This document shows, piece by piece, positions 52,313-63,809 of a DNA stretch of 64,000 nt (its first letter is position 1; each line of letters opens with the position of its first letter). Where the stretch lies: contig NC_063157.1 of the NCBI RefSeq assembly GCF_020921035.1, positions 8,778,001-8,842,000 of the forward strand, written 5' to 3'. The stretch comes from Rhodamnia argentea (lineage: Eukaryota > Streptophyta > Magnoliopsida > Myrtales > Myrtaceae). A program made the translations under genes and the position numbers. Below the pieces are notes generated by a model. The model was not told the DNA's origin and made no database searches. It saw only the letters and a list, made by a program, of their open reading frames with translations.

Positions 52313-53336
52313 TTGCGAACACAATGTATATATGAGATATTAAGGGGCCTAACCTTTTCCGCGGCATGCGTTATCAATACTTTTAAAGTTAAAACATCCT
52401 TAGCAATCATGGTTAATGAATTACAAGACATTCGTCAACGATTCACACGACTAAACAAACCCTAAAAATAAAAGTGGGGCTCCGGCCATCGGCGAGGTGG
52501 TGGCGATGGTGTGAAGAGGACAAACATGCTCATTCTGGAATAGCTTCCCTTTTTTTTTCCTATCCGCATAAATAGCGTTCACACCTTCTCATGAAATAAT
52601 AAATTATTGGGGAATTTTGGTGGCATATAATATATATTTAAAAAGGTTGATATGAATCCAAATAATTAATCAATTTTTAATGGCATGTGGTAGGAAAACA
52701 TGGAAATCGATTGCTGTGGAGTTGACCTTACATCGGCTCAAGTCTCCACGAGAATCAAACAAAAACATGAAAAGTTATTTTAATGCTCACATGCAAAGGC
52801 TAGGCAAAACCCTAAGAAAGAACTCCCCAGCTTACCTCGAATCTCGTCTCTGCACAAATCACTAATCAATTTGTCTTAATCAAATCCGCTGTTCCCACCA
52901 TATTCTAGCCCGACATATGTGTGATTATTAATCAATATTTTCGGTTTTTTACTAAACACCTTTTTTTTTTCTTTGCCCTAGTCGTTTTCAATAGGGGTCA
53001 CACCCGTTTTTCTTTAGGGAGAAACATCAACCCACTTGACCTTAAGCATGGAAAATCAAGGATTGAAAATCAGATTGATTAAGTTACTAATCAGTAGGAG
53101 TCCCCCCATGAGCTGGAATGCATGGCAGCCAAAATAATCAGTTTGCTTGAAGAAAGTAAGAAGAAATTCCATAATAATTCGTGGTCAGCCTTCGTCAGGG
53201 TTTCGCTCTTTATCAATGACCTCCCATTGGGTTGAATTTGGCTCTACGTTCCATGATCTTATGCAGTGACAGAGAAGGTAATACGTATGAAAGGAAAACA
53301 CATACAAAAAAAAAAAAAATTCATCGAGTGACCAAC
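52313..53336. other. Gap between family B copies, no supported gene
   Basis: Between family B copies 5 and 6. Only short frames (60-90 codons) without motifs. Nothing else seen. Confidence 0.35.
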
Positions 53337-53603
53337 TTAGGCTCCATTTGTTTTGTGAAAAATGAACAGTTTGAAAAATATTTTCCTAAAAATATTCCTA
53401 AAAATGATTGTTTGTATCGCTCGAAATAATTAGCCAATGAAATTTTTTTTATTATCGACAATAATTTATGTCTAAATATTTTTCTAAACGAGGAAAATGT
53501 TTTTTTGTTTATTCATTTTGTAATAAACGTAAACGATTATATTTAGAAAAATAATTTCTAAGTAATTCATTTTTTTGCGAAATAAACGAACTTTTAGCAC
53601 GCA
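53337..53603. mobile_element. MITE, family B, copy 6
   Basis: The left end is 'ttaggctccatttgttttgt' then 'gaaaaatgaac'; the right end is 'ttcatttttttgcgaaataa' then 'acgaac'. The internal palindrome matches other copies ('aattagccaatgaaat', 'acaataatttatgtctaa'). Confidence 0.65.
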
Positions 53604-54842
53604 ATTGTTTTATTTTCATGCTTGACTATGGTTAAGTAGCAATGTGAATAAGTTGATACGTAAATGTGATAGTATTTCTATTGAGAGTAAAAATGAAAGC
53701 AAACGTTAGAATTTGTAGAAAAATAAGCACATTGATGATCTTCACGAATGCATGATACAAAATTTGTCACTTATTCATTCGACCCTCAATGCTGACATAT
53801 GTTGATTAAGTATGCATAATTAGTGTTTATTATATGTAATCTAGACGTGTTGACTTGCTTATTGCAACTTTTAATTTCAAAAAGTAAGATCTAGTAGAAA
53901 TTACTAATTTGAACATAATGAAATATGGGAGTTTCATGCCAAGGGATAGTTGAATATCTCCTAATGTCTCAATTATATGTTATGTTGTCGTAGATTCGTC
54001 CTATTTTCTTTTGGTGAATAAGGAAAAAAAAAAGGTTTTTGATTTTTGCAGGAGACTTACACGAGTAGAACAATTTTCTCGTGGATTTGTTTTCTTACAA
54101 ACTTGACTTATATGAGTTTCTTTATATGGCCAATGCTTGTTATTTTTATTTTTTTCGTCTAATCTACTATTGGGAAATGTTTTACTATCGGGGACAATAT
54201 AATTTCAACTGTAACACTCACCATCATCGCGTGTTTTGCATAAAATATTCATTGATTGTGAGATTGTGTGGTCGAAACAACTAACAAAGAATGTCGGACT
54301 ATTAGGCTAACAGCTTTCTCTACTATTAGCTAAGTTTCTGTGAAATGTAACATACCAAAATTTCTACTTCCGTATAAAAAATAGATCATTTACAAGAAAA
54401 ATAAACTTTAACGACAAAACGTACATATCGATGTGCATATATCGATCGATCCTGTGCACCTTCACGAGTTAGACTCTGGTATTTTTTTTTCTTTTTTTTT
54501 CAAGTTAGGTGGATTGCGTGAGGCTGAGGTGGAGTGACATCTCAATAAGCTTAGGGTTTTCTCTCTTCCCTCTCTCATCATAATATAATAATGCGTCGTC
54601 GATGACTGCTTGCCGAGCATCGCGGCATGGGTCCGATTCGGACAGAATTGACCATCTCAATGTTTCTGGTCTATTTTCGGTCAGAGTCGGGCAAAATCTT
54701 CACCTTATCCACGTATAATAATACTCGTTTGTATGGTTTATGAATCTAGTATATGAATAATCATGGTCCACGGACGGCGAAAAGGGAGAGAGAGAATAAG
54801 TTCAATTATGTCCCGCCTGCTGTGATCGAGACTCTTTATACC
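53604..54842. other. AT-rich intergenic, possibly internal retroelement sequence
   Basis: No gene seen. Contains 'atcgatcgatc' near 54440 and a T-rich run at 54482-54501. It lies directly upstream of the candidate polypurine tract and LTR and may be part of that element. Confidence 0.3.
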
Positions 54843-55735
54843 GACAAAGAGGGGGCATTTGTGGGGGACATAGTCTCGCATGGTAACGTACCGTAACTCC
54901 TATACACCAACTGTCGTGACACACGATTTTTTTTTTTTTTTAAAGACTTCACGATCGACGAAAGAGATTTGCGGCTCTTTGTTAATCAGATGATTATCAA
55001 GGGGCTAAGGGTTTGGTTCCTGATGATCCTCGGAAACATCCTGAGAGAAGGGGTGAGCGTTGCCTGGATCCGCACGTTCAAGGACCCAAACGAATCACGT
55101 TTGTTGATCGCAAGGGACCCGCACATGAGCCGTGCGTGATCGATCGATCGCGATGGACCTTCCATGTGGATCCGAGTCTCAGTAAGTACTCGTCCGAGAG
55201 GAGGAGGGGGGGAGGGAGGGGGGGTTGCGAAGTGAAAAACATTACTTTAGGACAAATATCCTCAATTTACCCAACCTCGGTACGTTAGAATAGGGATATC
55301 AACCGTATGACCCGGATCCATATGTATGATGTTATCAATATCAATGTGCTCTCCTGGTATTCTCAAGTTTTTAATTTCCCATGTTGTCGGTATTGAAGTT
55401 GATGTTTTGTATTCTGTTATCCAAGAGATTATGAGGCGGTTCCGAAAGGCCATAGACGTTTTATGTTCACTCATAGAAGTATTTATATGGGAAAGTTAAA
55501 TATTTTAAGCTGTGTGGGTAATTTTGTAATTTGTGCTATATATGGTTTCGCTATATATATTCAAGGCGAAACAGGTTTCTAAAGAGAGAGGGAGTGTGAG
55601 AAAGAGTAGTTGTACACTTTTCTACGTGATTAGTGAAACGTATCTCATCTCCCCGTGGACGTTGGTAGGCGGAATATCTCCCCTGCTGAACCACGTAAAT
55701 TCTTGTGTTATGCGAATTTCCACTACTTTCTTGCA
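54843..55735 (+). mobile_element. LTR (copia-like) preceded by a polypurine tract
   Basis: A purine tract 'gacaaagaggggg' (54843-54855) is followed by 'catt' and an LTR start TG at 54860 (tgtgggggacatagtctcgc). About 875 bp later the sequence 'ctccccgtggacgttggtag', 'ctgctgaaccacgtaaattc', 'actactttcttgca' ends in CA at 55735. The 'gtggacgt..gaaccacgtaaat' ending is, from memory, typical of plant copia LTRs. TATA-like 'ttatatggg' occurs at 55485-55493. No second LTR or polyprotein is seen in the window, so it is a 3' LTR remnant or solo LTR. The 91-codon frame at 55013-55288 falls inside it and is not a gene. Confidence 0.55.
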
Positions 55736-56811
55736 TCGTTGATAGGATTAAATTTAAATATTCGACGGTCGGTTCCAACATCAGAAAGGTTTTTATGGAT
55801 CTTGTTTGGTCACGCAGACTAGGCCATGCAAATCCAACGCAGCATTTGAGGGCAAAACCAAAACCAAAACCAAAAGGGTAAAAATCACAAAAAGTCATAA
55901 AATATGCCCATTGTAACATATTTATTCTAAGTTTTTTTCTATGACACGAAAAACCCTAAACATGTAACTATGTGATCCATTTACCCCAACCTTTTGGCAT
56001 CAAAATTTCCAAATTTATACACGTGCGATATTGAGGTAAATGTGTCACACGGATACAAATTAGGGTTTTTGGTAAGGTAACTATGTCACAATAGACATAA
56101 TTTAAGGTTTTCGGTGTCTTTTTCTCAAAACAAAAATTCAAAACTTTAGGAGCACCCTTCCCTCATGCTAGAATTTATTTCCAAATATAATCTCAAATCC
56201 TCAAAAGGGCGAGTGACTTATGAAGATGCCGACGACGGTCAACTTTGGACTAGCCCCCTTATCTATGTGGAAAAGGAAAGGCCATCCCTATTCATTTGTC
56301 CTTCGCTTACTTTCTGAAAGGTTCTCTCGGACGTATGTACATCTTCCGATGGTGGTGGGATGCGATGAAGATGAACTGATGAAGATCGAATCGAAGGGAC
56401 AGTCTATGGCAAACCTTAATCTTCGTGAAAACTAGGGACGCTTAATCGTGTGTATGGGACAAAGCGGGAAGCGTCGAATCTGATGAATGTCGGGGCCAAA
56501 AATGATGTGATTTTGAGCTTCTGGGGGTCGTGGAATCTTGGAGAAGGGACCTAAAAGAAATGGAAATTTTGTTGGTATTATGTGCGGTTTCGACGGGATG
56601 GTGAAGAAGGGGAAGAAACTCGAGAGTAACCATCCGCGAACACCGACAGCAAGAATCGTCAAGCAGTCTTCCCAACGCCTTGCCTAGTCTCTCTCTCTCT
56701 GTTCATTGGGAAACCTAAACCTACTTGCACAGTTGAGTTTTGACATGGCATCTTACTTATTCTAACAAATGAAATATCGTTTTTTTTTTTCATTGCAATG
56801 AATCTACTTTG
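55736..56811. other. Intergenic, no supported gene
   Basis: A short repeat of 'aaaacc' units (55855-55875) and a (TC)n run at 56689-56702. The frames at 56220-56435 and 56432-56675 have no recognised motif. Confidence 0.35.
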
Positions 56812-58214
56812 CTAGGAAATTACCAAGACAGTCCTAAACCTATTGTATTTATGCTAATTTAATTATAAACTTTTTAATTTGACCAATTTAGTCCTAAATC
56901 TCTTGATGATTTGCCAACGGAATTCATTCGGCCAATTGTGGTAGAAAATTGCTAAAGTAATTCTCTACAATTCTATGCGGAACACTGGTGTTAACGTGGA
57001 TAATTTAGAATTTTTTCTAAAATTTATTTGAAATTGTTTCTTTTTTTTTTTTCCCTTTTCTTTTTACCGGTGGTTAGTTATCGGCTGTTCTTACGCTGGC
57101 CATTTGGTCGGTGAGGTTCACCCTCACCAGATTTGGCTAGGCTGACTCTCGTCGAGGGGAGGCCAGCCCTCAACCTCGGTCGGGCACTGGCAAAAAGAAA
57201 AGAGAGAGAAAAATGAAGAAGCAATTTTAGAAATTTTTTATTTTAAATAAATTTCAAAAAAATTTCTGAAATTATCCACTTTAACGCTGATTGTTCCTCT
57301 TAGAACTATCGGTTGAGGTGGCAAAATGGGTCAAAAACCTCGTATCTTAACCTACATTTAGGAGTTTGGGTCATAAATTTCTTGCTCAATAAATTTAAGT
57401 GGGTCATAAATGAGTCACTTAGTAACTTAATGTGTATTAAATGGATTTTGAATGTGTTACCCTACTATCTTAAGTGAATAATAAAAAAGGTTTTATGATC
57501 TTTATTTTCTAATTTTTAATTTTCTTATTTCCTTTTTCTTTCTTTCTTTTACTTTTTTTCTCGAACAAGTCTTGCTAGGGCCGATCAACTCTCGCTTATC
57601 ACAAGCGAGGCTCGGTCACCGGGCAAGGGCTGCCCTCACCCACGACAGGGGAGAGCTGCCAAACCCTAGCTAGATTTGGACGAGGGTCGATCCCTCGATC
57701 GTGGACGGTGAGGGCTTTGCAGCCCTCACCGGGTCTAGACGAGGGTCGCGAAACCCTTGCTTGATCCGGCCAAAGGTCGTCGGCCCACGCTGAACTTTGG
57801 AAAAAAAAGGAAAATGTAAAATAAAAATAAAATAAAAAGGAAAAAAAAATCCACAAAATTTTAGCAATATGTTTTTTTAATAATTTATAAGTTTTGCTTT
57901 ATTGAATTAAATGTGTAAGTGTTTTAGTAATATGGATCAGCTCGGGTATGGGTTGAAAATTTGCATTGCAATAAATGGGTTAATGAATCAATATATATTT
58001 TTTTTTGCGTCGGACCGTTTAGAACCCGACCCAACCCACGCTTTAACAGGTCTAATCGTCGGCAACTACTTCAGCAAATCTCCGTCAAAATTGGCTGAAT
58101 GAACTCTATTGACAAATCATCAAGAGATTTAGGACTCAACTGATCAAATTGAAAGATATAAAACTGAATTTGTTATACAATAGGTTTAAGATTGTCATAG
58201 TAATTTTCCCGAGA
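56812..58214. mobile_element. Family A element, copy 6, split by a nested insertion
   Basis: The left arm (aggaaattaccaagacagtc; ctaaacctattgtatttatg) is at 56812-56960, followed by an AT spacer and GC-rich core to about 57310. The matching right arm (gagatttaggactcaactga ... acaataggtttaagattgtc ... tagtaattttcccg) lies far away at about 58095-58214. The normal element is 600-630 bp; this one spans 1.4 kb because another element sits inside it. Confidence 0.65.
57309..58056. mobile_element. Nested DNA element inside family A copy 6
   Basis: About 750 bp inserted close to the right arm of the host element. Its ends are rich in 'tgggtc' words: left 'gaggtggcaaaatgggtcaa', 'tttgggtcataaat', 'agtgggtcataaatgagtca'; right, inverted, 'gaacccgacccaacccacgc'. 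The interior (57560-57790) is GC-rich with 'gagggc/gccctcac' words. This is the TIR style of hAT-like plant MITEs, but a clean target duplication could not be identified, so exact ends are approximate. Confidence 0.5.
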
Positions 58215-59172
58215 TACATATATCCTAGGTTTGGACCCAAGATCTTGTCCCTCCCTCCCTTTGCCATTGAAACACTCGAACAACTGTTCTCAATATAAGC
58301 TTGGCATATTTCACCATTGCGATAGATCAAATTGACGGCAAATAAAAACCTCAACGAATGTGGTGCAGGGGAACATGTTGTCTACGCAATACCTCTATTT
58401 AATTCAAGTGGGTATACGGCAAAATACATATCGATGTGGGTTTGGAACGGGCAAGGTGAATGTATGGGTTGAGAGATGATGAGAGTAACGCTCGTCATAT
58501 TAACCCTCTGAATCCCCAGCAAAATAAAGGAAAAAGAGATAAATTTGTTATACGCATACTCTGTTCATAGCATCTTGGAATTAGTATATGTCAGGTTTTT
58601 AACTGAATTTAATGAGCTCATGTCAAACCTGGCGTGCCATAACAGAACTCGGTCCCCGACGAACTGGAGTTATATGGACCGGTTCCATTAGTTTCTATAC
58701 ACTATGCGTTACTGTTAGAACCTTCCACTAGCGTTTTCTCAAAAGCTGACCCATTAAAAGAGCTTATCTAACTTCATCACCATTGACTTCGGTCGATAGA
58801 GATTGAGACCCTCGAGCCGTCGGGCTCTTGAATCAATTTCGGAGCAGTTTTGTCATCTCCTCTAGAGAAATTGCAAAAAATTATGGTTCCAAGCAAAGAA
58901 CATCATGAGTCAAATGACTAGAGTTCTCGGAAGATTCATGGTCCGGGCAGGGAAACCTCGGAGAAATATATGGGAAGATGAGAGAGACATAGGAGTAACC
59001 CAACAAATAATGTGGAAGTTAAACTGAAGGAAACCAAAATTGAATAATCCCATTTGTCCGCTCATACCGACCGTACCATGCATGTTTCTCTGACCTCTGC
59101 ACCACTCCACAAGGCAACCGGTCCAAATACTCACTTTGTTTTTTGAGCTACGTGAAGGTTGAAAATCATATA
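58215..59172. other. Intergenic, no supported gene
   Basis: Only short, motif-free frames. 59164-59172 is the left copy of the target duplication of the next element. Confidence 0.35.
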
Positions 59173-59521
59173 GGATAAATGATATAAATGGTCCCTGAAC
59201 TTTAACTCACTGTACAATATGATTCCCGAACTTTAGATTTATTCAATGTGGCCCTTGAACTTTAGTCCTTGAATCGTATGAAAATGTTCAATATTGTCAT
59301 TCTATTAATTCAAATTCAGGGACAACATTGAACATTTTCATACAGTTTGGGAATTAAATTGAACATCTATCAAAATTTTAGGGGTCGCATTGAGCAAATT
59401 AAAAGTTTAGGAGTGACATTACATATTGGGCTAAAATTTAGAGATCACAATGAACAAATTAAAAGTTCATGAATTACATTACATATTGGACCAAAGTTGA
59501 GACTATTTGTGTCATTATCCC
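59173..59521. mobile_element. MITE, family C, copy 2 (upstream of the GARP gene)
   Basis: The terminal inverted repeats are 'ggataaatgatataaatggt' on the left and, reverse-complemented from the right, 'gggataatgacacaaatagt'. It is flanked by a perfect 9 bp duplication aatcatata (59164-59172 and 59522-59530). The interior repeats 'gaactttag..ttcaatgtggcc' motifs on both arms. 349 bp, non-coding. The 9 bp duplication suggests mobilisation by a Mutator-like transposase. It ends about 335 bp before the GARP start codon. Confidence 0.85.
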
Positions 59522-59855
59522 AATCATATACGGTATGTTCTTGAGATCTACGACGGAGTACGTGCAATTAGGACTCAGTCTGCTCGTTGAAATACAGGGG
59601 TGTCTCTGCTGTGGCCAAGACCACGTTGAGACCTGGCTAGGGTTTGTCGTGTTCCTTCCCATATGGAACCTCACTCCCTCTTTCATGCCATTGGAAAAAA
59701 ATTTCTCACACCAAAACCAGACAAATTTAACACATGAATAATACCCATCTCCTCCTCCTTCCTCCTGGGGTTGAATCTCACCCAGAAACATCCCCTTGAA
59801 GCTCGGTTCTGGCAGTCGTCGGGCCGGTTCGTCTCTCTGATCTCGCGAAACCACC

Positions 59856-61497
59856 ATGAATGAAGATCGAAATGACAGTGGTTTGAACAAGATGGCGGGG
59901 ATACCATTGGAGATCATAAGCGAGGATGAGGAGGAAGGGGACTGCGAGAGCAAGACCAGGAACAGCACGAGCTCGAACAACAGCGTTATCGAGGAGTTCA
60001 GCGAGAACAACAACAACAGCAGCAATAATAGTAACAAGAACGCGATCAGCTCCTGCACTAGTAATGGCTTGAGGCCGTATGTGAGATCTCAAGCGCCGAG
60101 GTTGCGTTGGACTCCTGAGCTTCACTTTCGCTTTGTTCAAGCAGTGGAGCGACTGGGGGGTCAAGAAAGTAAAAACTTCTTGCTGATTCTTGTTTCTCTG
60201 CGTATGTGTTCCGATTGTTTCTCGATTCATCATGTTGATCGAATAGATTTTTCCTCTTTTGGGTTTTTTTTTTTTTTTAATCCAGGAGCCACGCCGAAGT
60301 TGGTCTTGCAGCTGATGAACATCAAGGGGCTTAGTATTGCTCATGTCAAGAGCCATTTGCAGGTGATAAAACATCCCATAATCTGCATAAGAACTATCTT
60401 TTTCTTCGAAATAAATTTATGTCGTAGAGTTGAACTTAAATTCTTTTTCTGTCGGGAACAGATGTACCGAAGCAAGAAGAGTAACGATCGAGGAGAAGGT
60501 AAAAAACCCTTGTTGATTTGAGTTTGGTGTTCATATAGGTTTCTTGTCGCTCTGTCAAATTTCTTTTCCTTCTAATAATTTACATGACCTACCTTTTGCA
60601 GTTATAAACACAAGACAACATGTCATGGGGAGCGCAGATCAGCTTCCTCATGCCTTCTGGCGACACTCCATTCTCCAAAATCTCGACTGCGGGATCTCCA
60701 AAGTCAGGTAGGGAGGATGGACATGTGACATAGTTCGTGAATTAATGTGCACCGCTCTTCTTATCCCAATACTAAACTCTCTGTCTGTCCGTCTCGATCT
60801 GTGCAGGGATTTTTGCTGGAGTAGCGACCGGACCTGGGCAAGCGGACCCTATTTAACTGATGTAGCCACGGCGAATGCGCGAAACGGGATCCGACTCGCA
60901 GGTTTCATGGGTGACAACATGAAGCACGCGACTCATCACTCTCCTCCAAACACAAAAGACAACTTCTACTGTGAGCTGGGAAGAAGGAAACAAACTCAAG
61001 ACCCGGTGCTAGAGTCCACTAATTTCTCGTTGCTGTTCAGTCTCGCGCGTGCCCATAGACAGCAAAAGTCAACCCTGATTCAACCATCGAAAGACCAATT
61101 AACGCCCGGAACGAGAAAGGCTCCTCAGGATGAGATCTGGAGGATCGATATTGATGGCGACCACAGGGAGCGAAGCACGGTGAAAAGAAAGGCTGATCAT
61201 GACGGCGACGGAAGCGATCTTGATCTGAATCTGTCTCTAAGCAATAAGATGCCGAGGCTTGTGGAGGTAAGGAAGAATGATTCGTGGGAACAAAACGAGG
61301 GTGAAGTGGTGGATGGCAATCTGTGTCTTGCTTTATCATGCCCATCATTATCATCATCGTCATCGCTGGACTTGTCACTAGATCTCAACATGCCCTTTGA
61401 TGACCTCAACAGCTTGAAAGATAGTGATGATAGTGCTAATGTTACTTATCCGAAGTATCTCGATTTGGTGAGTACCCTGGATCTGATCATGAATTAG
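59856..61497 (+). CDS. GARP-family MYB-like transcription factor with two EAR motifs
   Basis: Five exons: 59856-60168, 60286-60362, 60462-60498, 60602-60707 and 60807-61497, all GT..AG, encode 407 residues. The N-terminus is acidic and Asn/Ser-rich (EDEEEGDCESK; Asn runs near 51-60). The GARP (G2-like) DNA-binding domain spans about 81-133: PRLRWTPELHFRFVQAVERL, GGQE, then RATPKLVLQLMNIKGLSIAH and VKSHLQMYRSKK. The splice between E104 and R105 and the one after SHLQ restore the canonical domain exactly. Two EAR-type repression motifs, DLDLNLSL (315-322) and LDLSLDLNM (365-373), predict a nuclear transcriptional repressor acting through TOPLESS-type corepressors. From memory it is closest to the Arabidopsis At2g38300/At2g40260/At2g42660/At1g14600 group; targets are unknown. 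The start ATG has the context 'accaccatgaa' and follows stops in all frames nearby. Confidence 0.93.
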
Positions 61498-62467
61498 GCT
61501 TATGTATTCTGGTGAGATCCCGTTGGTACTTGCTCAAAAAGATGGTACACCGAGAAAAGGCCAGTTGGTCATGCTGTGTTCTTTCTTGTCCTTGAAATCT
61601 GATATTCCTAGTTGAATTCTGCTTTAATTTACTCGACTTTACATATCTATATCTAAATCTACCTTCGGTTTTGTCTGCGACGATCTTGGATCCGAACTCA
61701 GAGAAGGTCACTCTACAGTATATTGTAAAATGCTAATATCTGTCTAGTGTGTTTGAGGCATAACTCACTAGTAGGATCCACGCACAAAGCGGTCATTTAT
61801 TCAGATAATCGACATGACTACTTTACCATTATGCAACTCGAATGGAAGCAGACCTATCTTAAACCTTCTGTAAGCCTCATGATCTTCACCAACAGAGCAG
61901 GCAGAGATGTTCAAAAAGGACAGAAAAGAAGAAGAAAACCAATAAATGAGTGCATGTATCGGGTTTTCGATGAAGATATACGTTAAACGCAGTCAAAGTT
62001 CCCAGAAAATTGGAATTCTATCAAGTATTTAGCTCTGTTTAGATCCTAGAGATCATTAATTACACATCATCAGCCCTAAAACAATGACAAATGGTAAATA
62101 TTAAGACAAATTTTCGTAGGTAACGTGAATTGGTCTCCTTCTAAATCTGAGAGGACTCCAATCATCCAAACTGCTAGAGATTTCAACCTGGCGTCTAATA
62201 GTCACCATCAAAGCACAAATGGGTAGCTCCGACAAATTTGACCTCCATATGATCAACTGTTTTAGCAAAAAAATCAGCATCTTCGAGCTTGACATTCTTC
62301 GGAGCAAACAGACATAGAGGTGAAGATGCATTCCAAACACTAAAAAGAGTGAAAACTCAGCACATGTATTTGAAGACACCTTAAATTTGTGAAACTTAAT
62401 AATACAAGGAACAGGCCAAATCAGGATTCTAAAAGTTCACATAACACCGATATCCGCAGGTAATCTA
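61498..62467. other. Convergent 3' region, no gene seen
   Basis: Lies between the GARP gene (plus) and the partial minus-strand gene, so both 3' UTRs should fall here. Frames at 61747-61986 and 62101-62379 show no motif. Confidence 0.4.
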
Positions 62468-63708
62468 TTAATTAATGCTCAAACTGAGACTCAAAGGATC
62501 CTTAGATCTACTGTTCGCCTTCAGTTCTGGCTTAGACTGACGATCCATACCGAGAGTCGGTGCCGGCACCATCTTAGGTACCCAAGGAGTTGGCATCCAT
62601 GTGTGTCCTTCTTCCTTCTTTCCCTGCTTCGCTTCGATTTTACTAAGCTGGCTAGTCACCTCCCCTGTGTTCTTTCCACGCAGAGCTGCAAAATTGTTGA
62701 AAACTACTAATTCACACAAAAAAAATTAAGTTGCTGGACGGCAAGCTTATACTAATGTCACCGTTCAACTCTCATGTTTCCGGCCGCAATACAATCTCTG
62801 CTCCTTAAAATAAAACATCCAAATCACTAAATAGTTCCAGTTTGCATCAATAACCAGTCATTGCATTCCCCAGCATAGCCCAAGTTTTACGAGTGTGATA
62901 AACAAAAGTTCGATAAATGTGATGTAAATCTTGCTATAGCATGTTTGTCTTCAATGACAATTCTACTTATTTTATGCACATCCATTTCTTCAGTAAACTA
63001 CATTCAGAAATGAAGCACCAGATGATTACTATTTTCTTGCACGATCTAAAACCACAGGTTTGAAATATATGAATCTGTACATACTGATAATGAACTATTG
63101 CCTTGTGGACTTCACTTCCTATGGTTGTCATACAAACTTGACTGTACGTATCCAAAAGATTTCGAACTTTAGAGATACATTCAACTGCTTGTTTCGATCG
63201 AGCATCGACTCTTCTTCTATTGAGATGGTGATATCTGGAGGTGTATGTCGAACACAGGGCCAAACCAATTACAATCTTAAAGTAGTAATTTGTAGCCTAA
63301 TCTAACTATAGAAAACAAAATAACATTTAACCAGCGGCCGAGTGAAGATACACCGTTATTTAGATTACCTGGGTTATTGGTATCCCCATAAGTTATCAGT
63401 TTGCCTTTGTCTAGTGCCTGTCTTTGTGTAATCTCTATTTGCTTGTCCAGAATTAACTGTAGCTTTCTCAGAATAACCCTGTTCTGTTCTATTTCGGCTG
63501 TCCAAACAAATAAGTGCTCATCGCAAAAATGCCAAAATGAGTGTTATGATGAGATAGCGAAGAAGAGAGATCGTTCATTACCTTCCTTGTGATATGTATT
63601 GCTTGGATAATTCGATATCTTTCGCTTCAAACTCTCTTGCTCCTTTAGCAGCATCTCATGTTGCTTTTGATACAAGCCAACTTGATGTGAGAGCATCCCA
63701 ACTATCGC
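62468..63708 (-). CDS. C-terminal part of a coiled-coil, possibly bZIP-type, protein (continues beyond the window)
   Basis: Three consecutive minus-strand exons join in phase: 63708-63582, 63497-63369 and 62685-62468 (introns 84 and 683 bp, GT..AG), giving 157 residues and a TAA stop. The first exon reads AIVGMLSHQVGLYQKQHEML then LKEQESLKRKI. The next continues EAEIEQNRVILRKLQLILDK. This heptad-rich pattern, the 'ALSxxVxxLxxQ..L...N..LKxRI....KEAE' arrangement and the intron position recall the distal half of plant group E/I bZIP zippers, but the basic region would lie right of the window, so that is inference. The tail is Pro/Trp/Lys-rich (HTWMPTPWVPKMVPAP) and ends DPLSLSLSIN, which contains an LxLxL (EAR-like) string. 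The right-edge boundary at 63708 is only an inferred splice acceptor. Confidence 0.6.
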
Positions 63709-63809
63709 CTATATTTGCACAAGACACTCAGACATGATTCCGTTAGTTTATTTTTCTCATTCATCCCGTTCCACTATCAAATCAAGATGTTGGGTTACGT
63801 GTCTAATGG

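Noticed and set aside
55013..55288. 91-codon plus-strand frame
   Set aside because: It lies inside the probable LTR and has no conserved domain.
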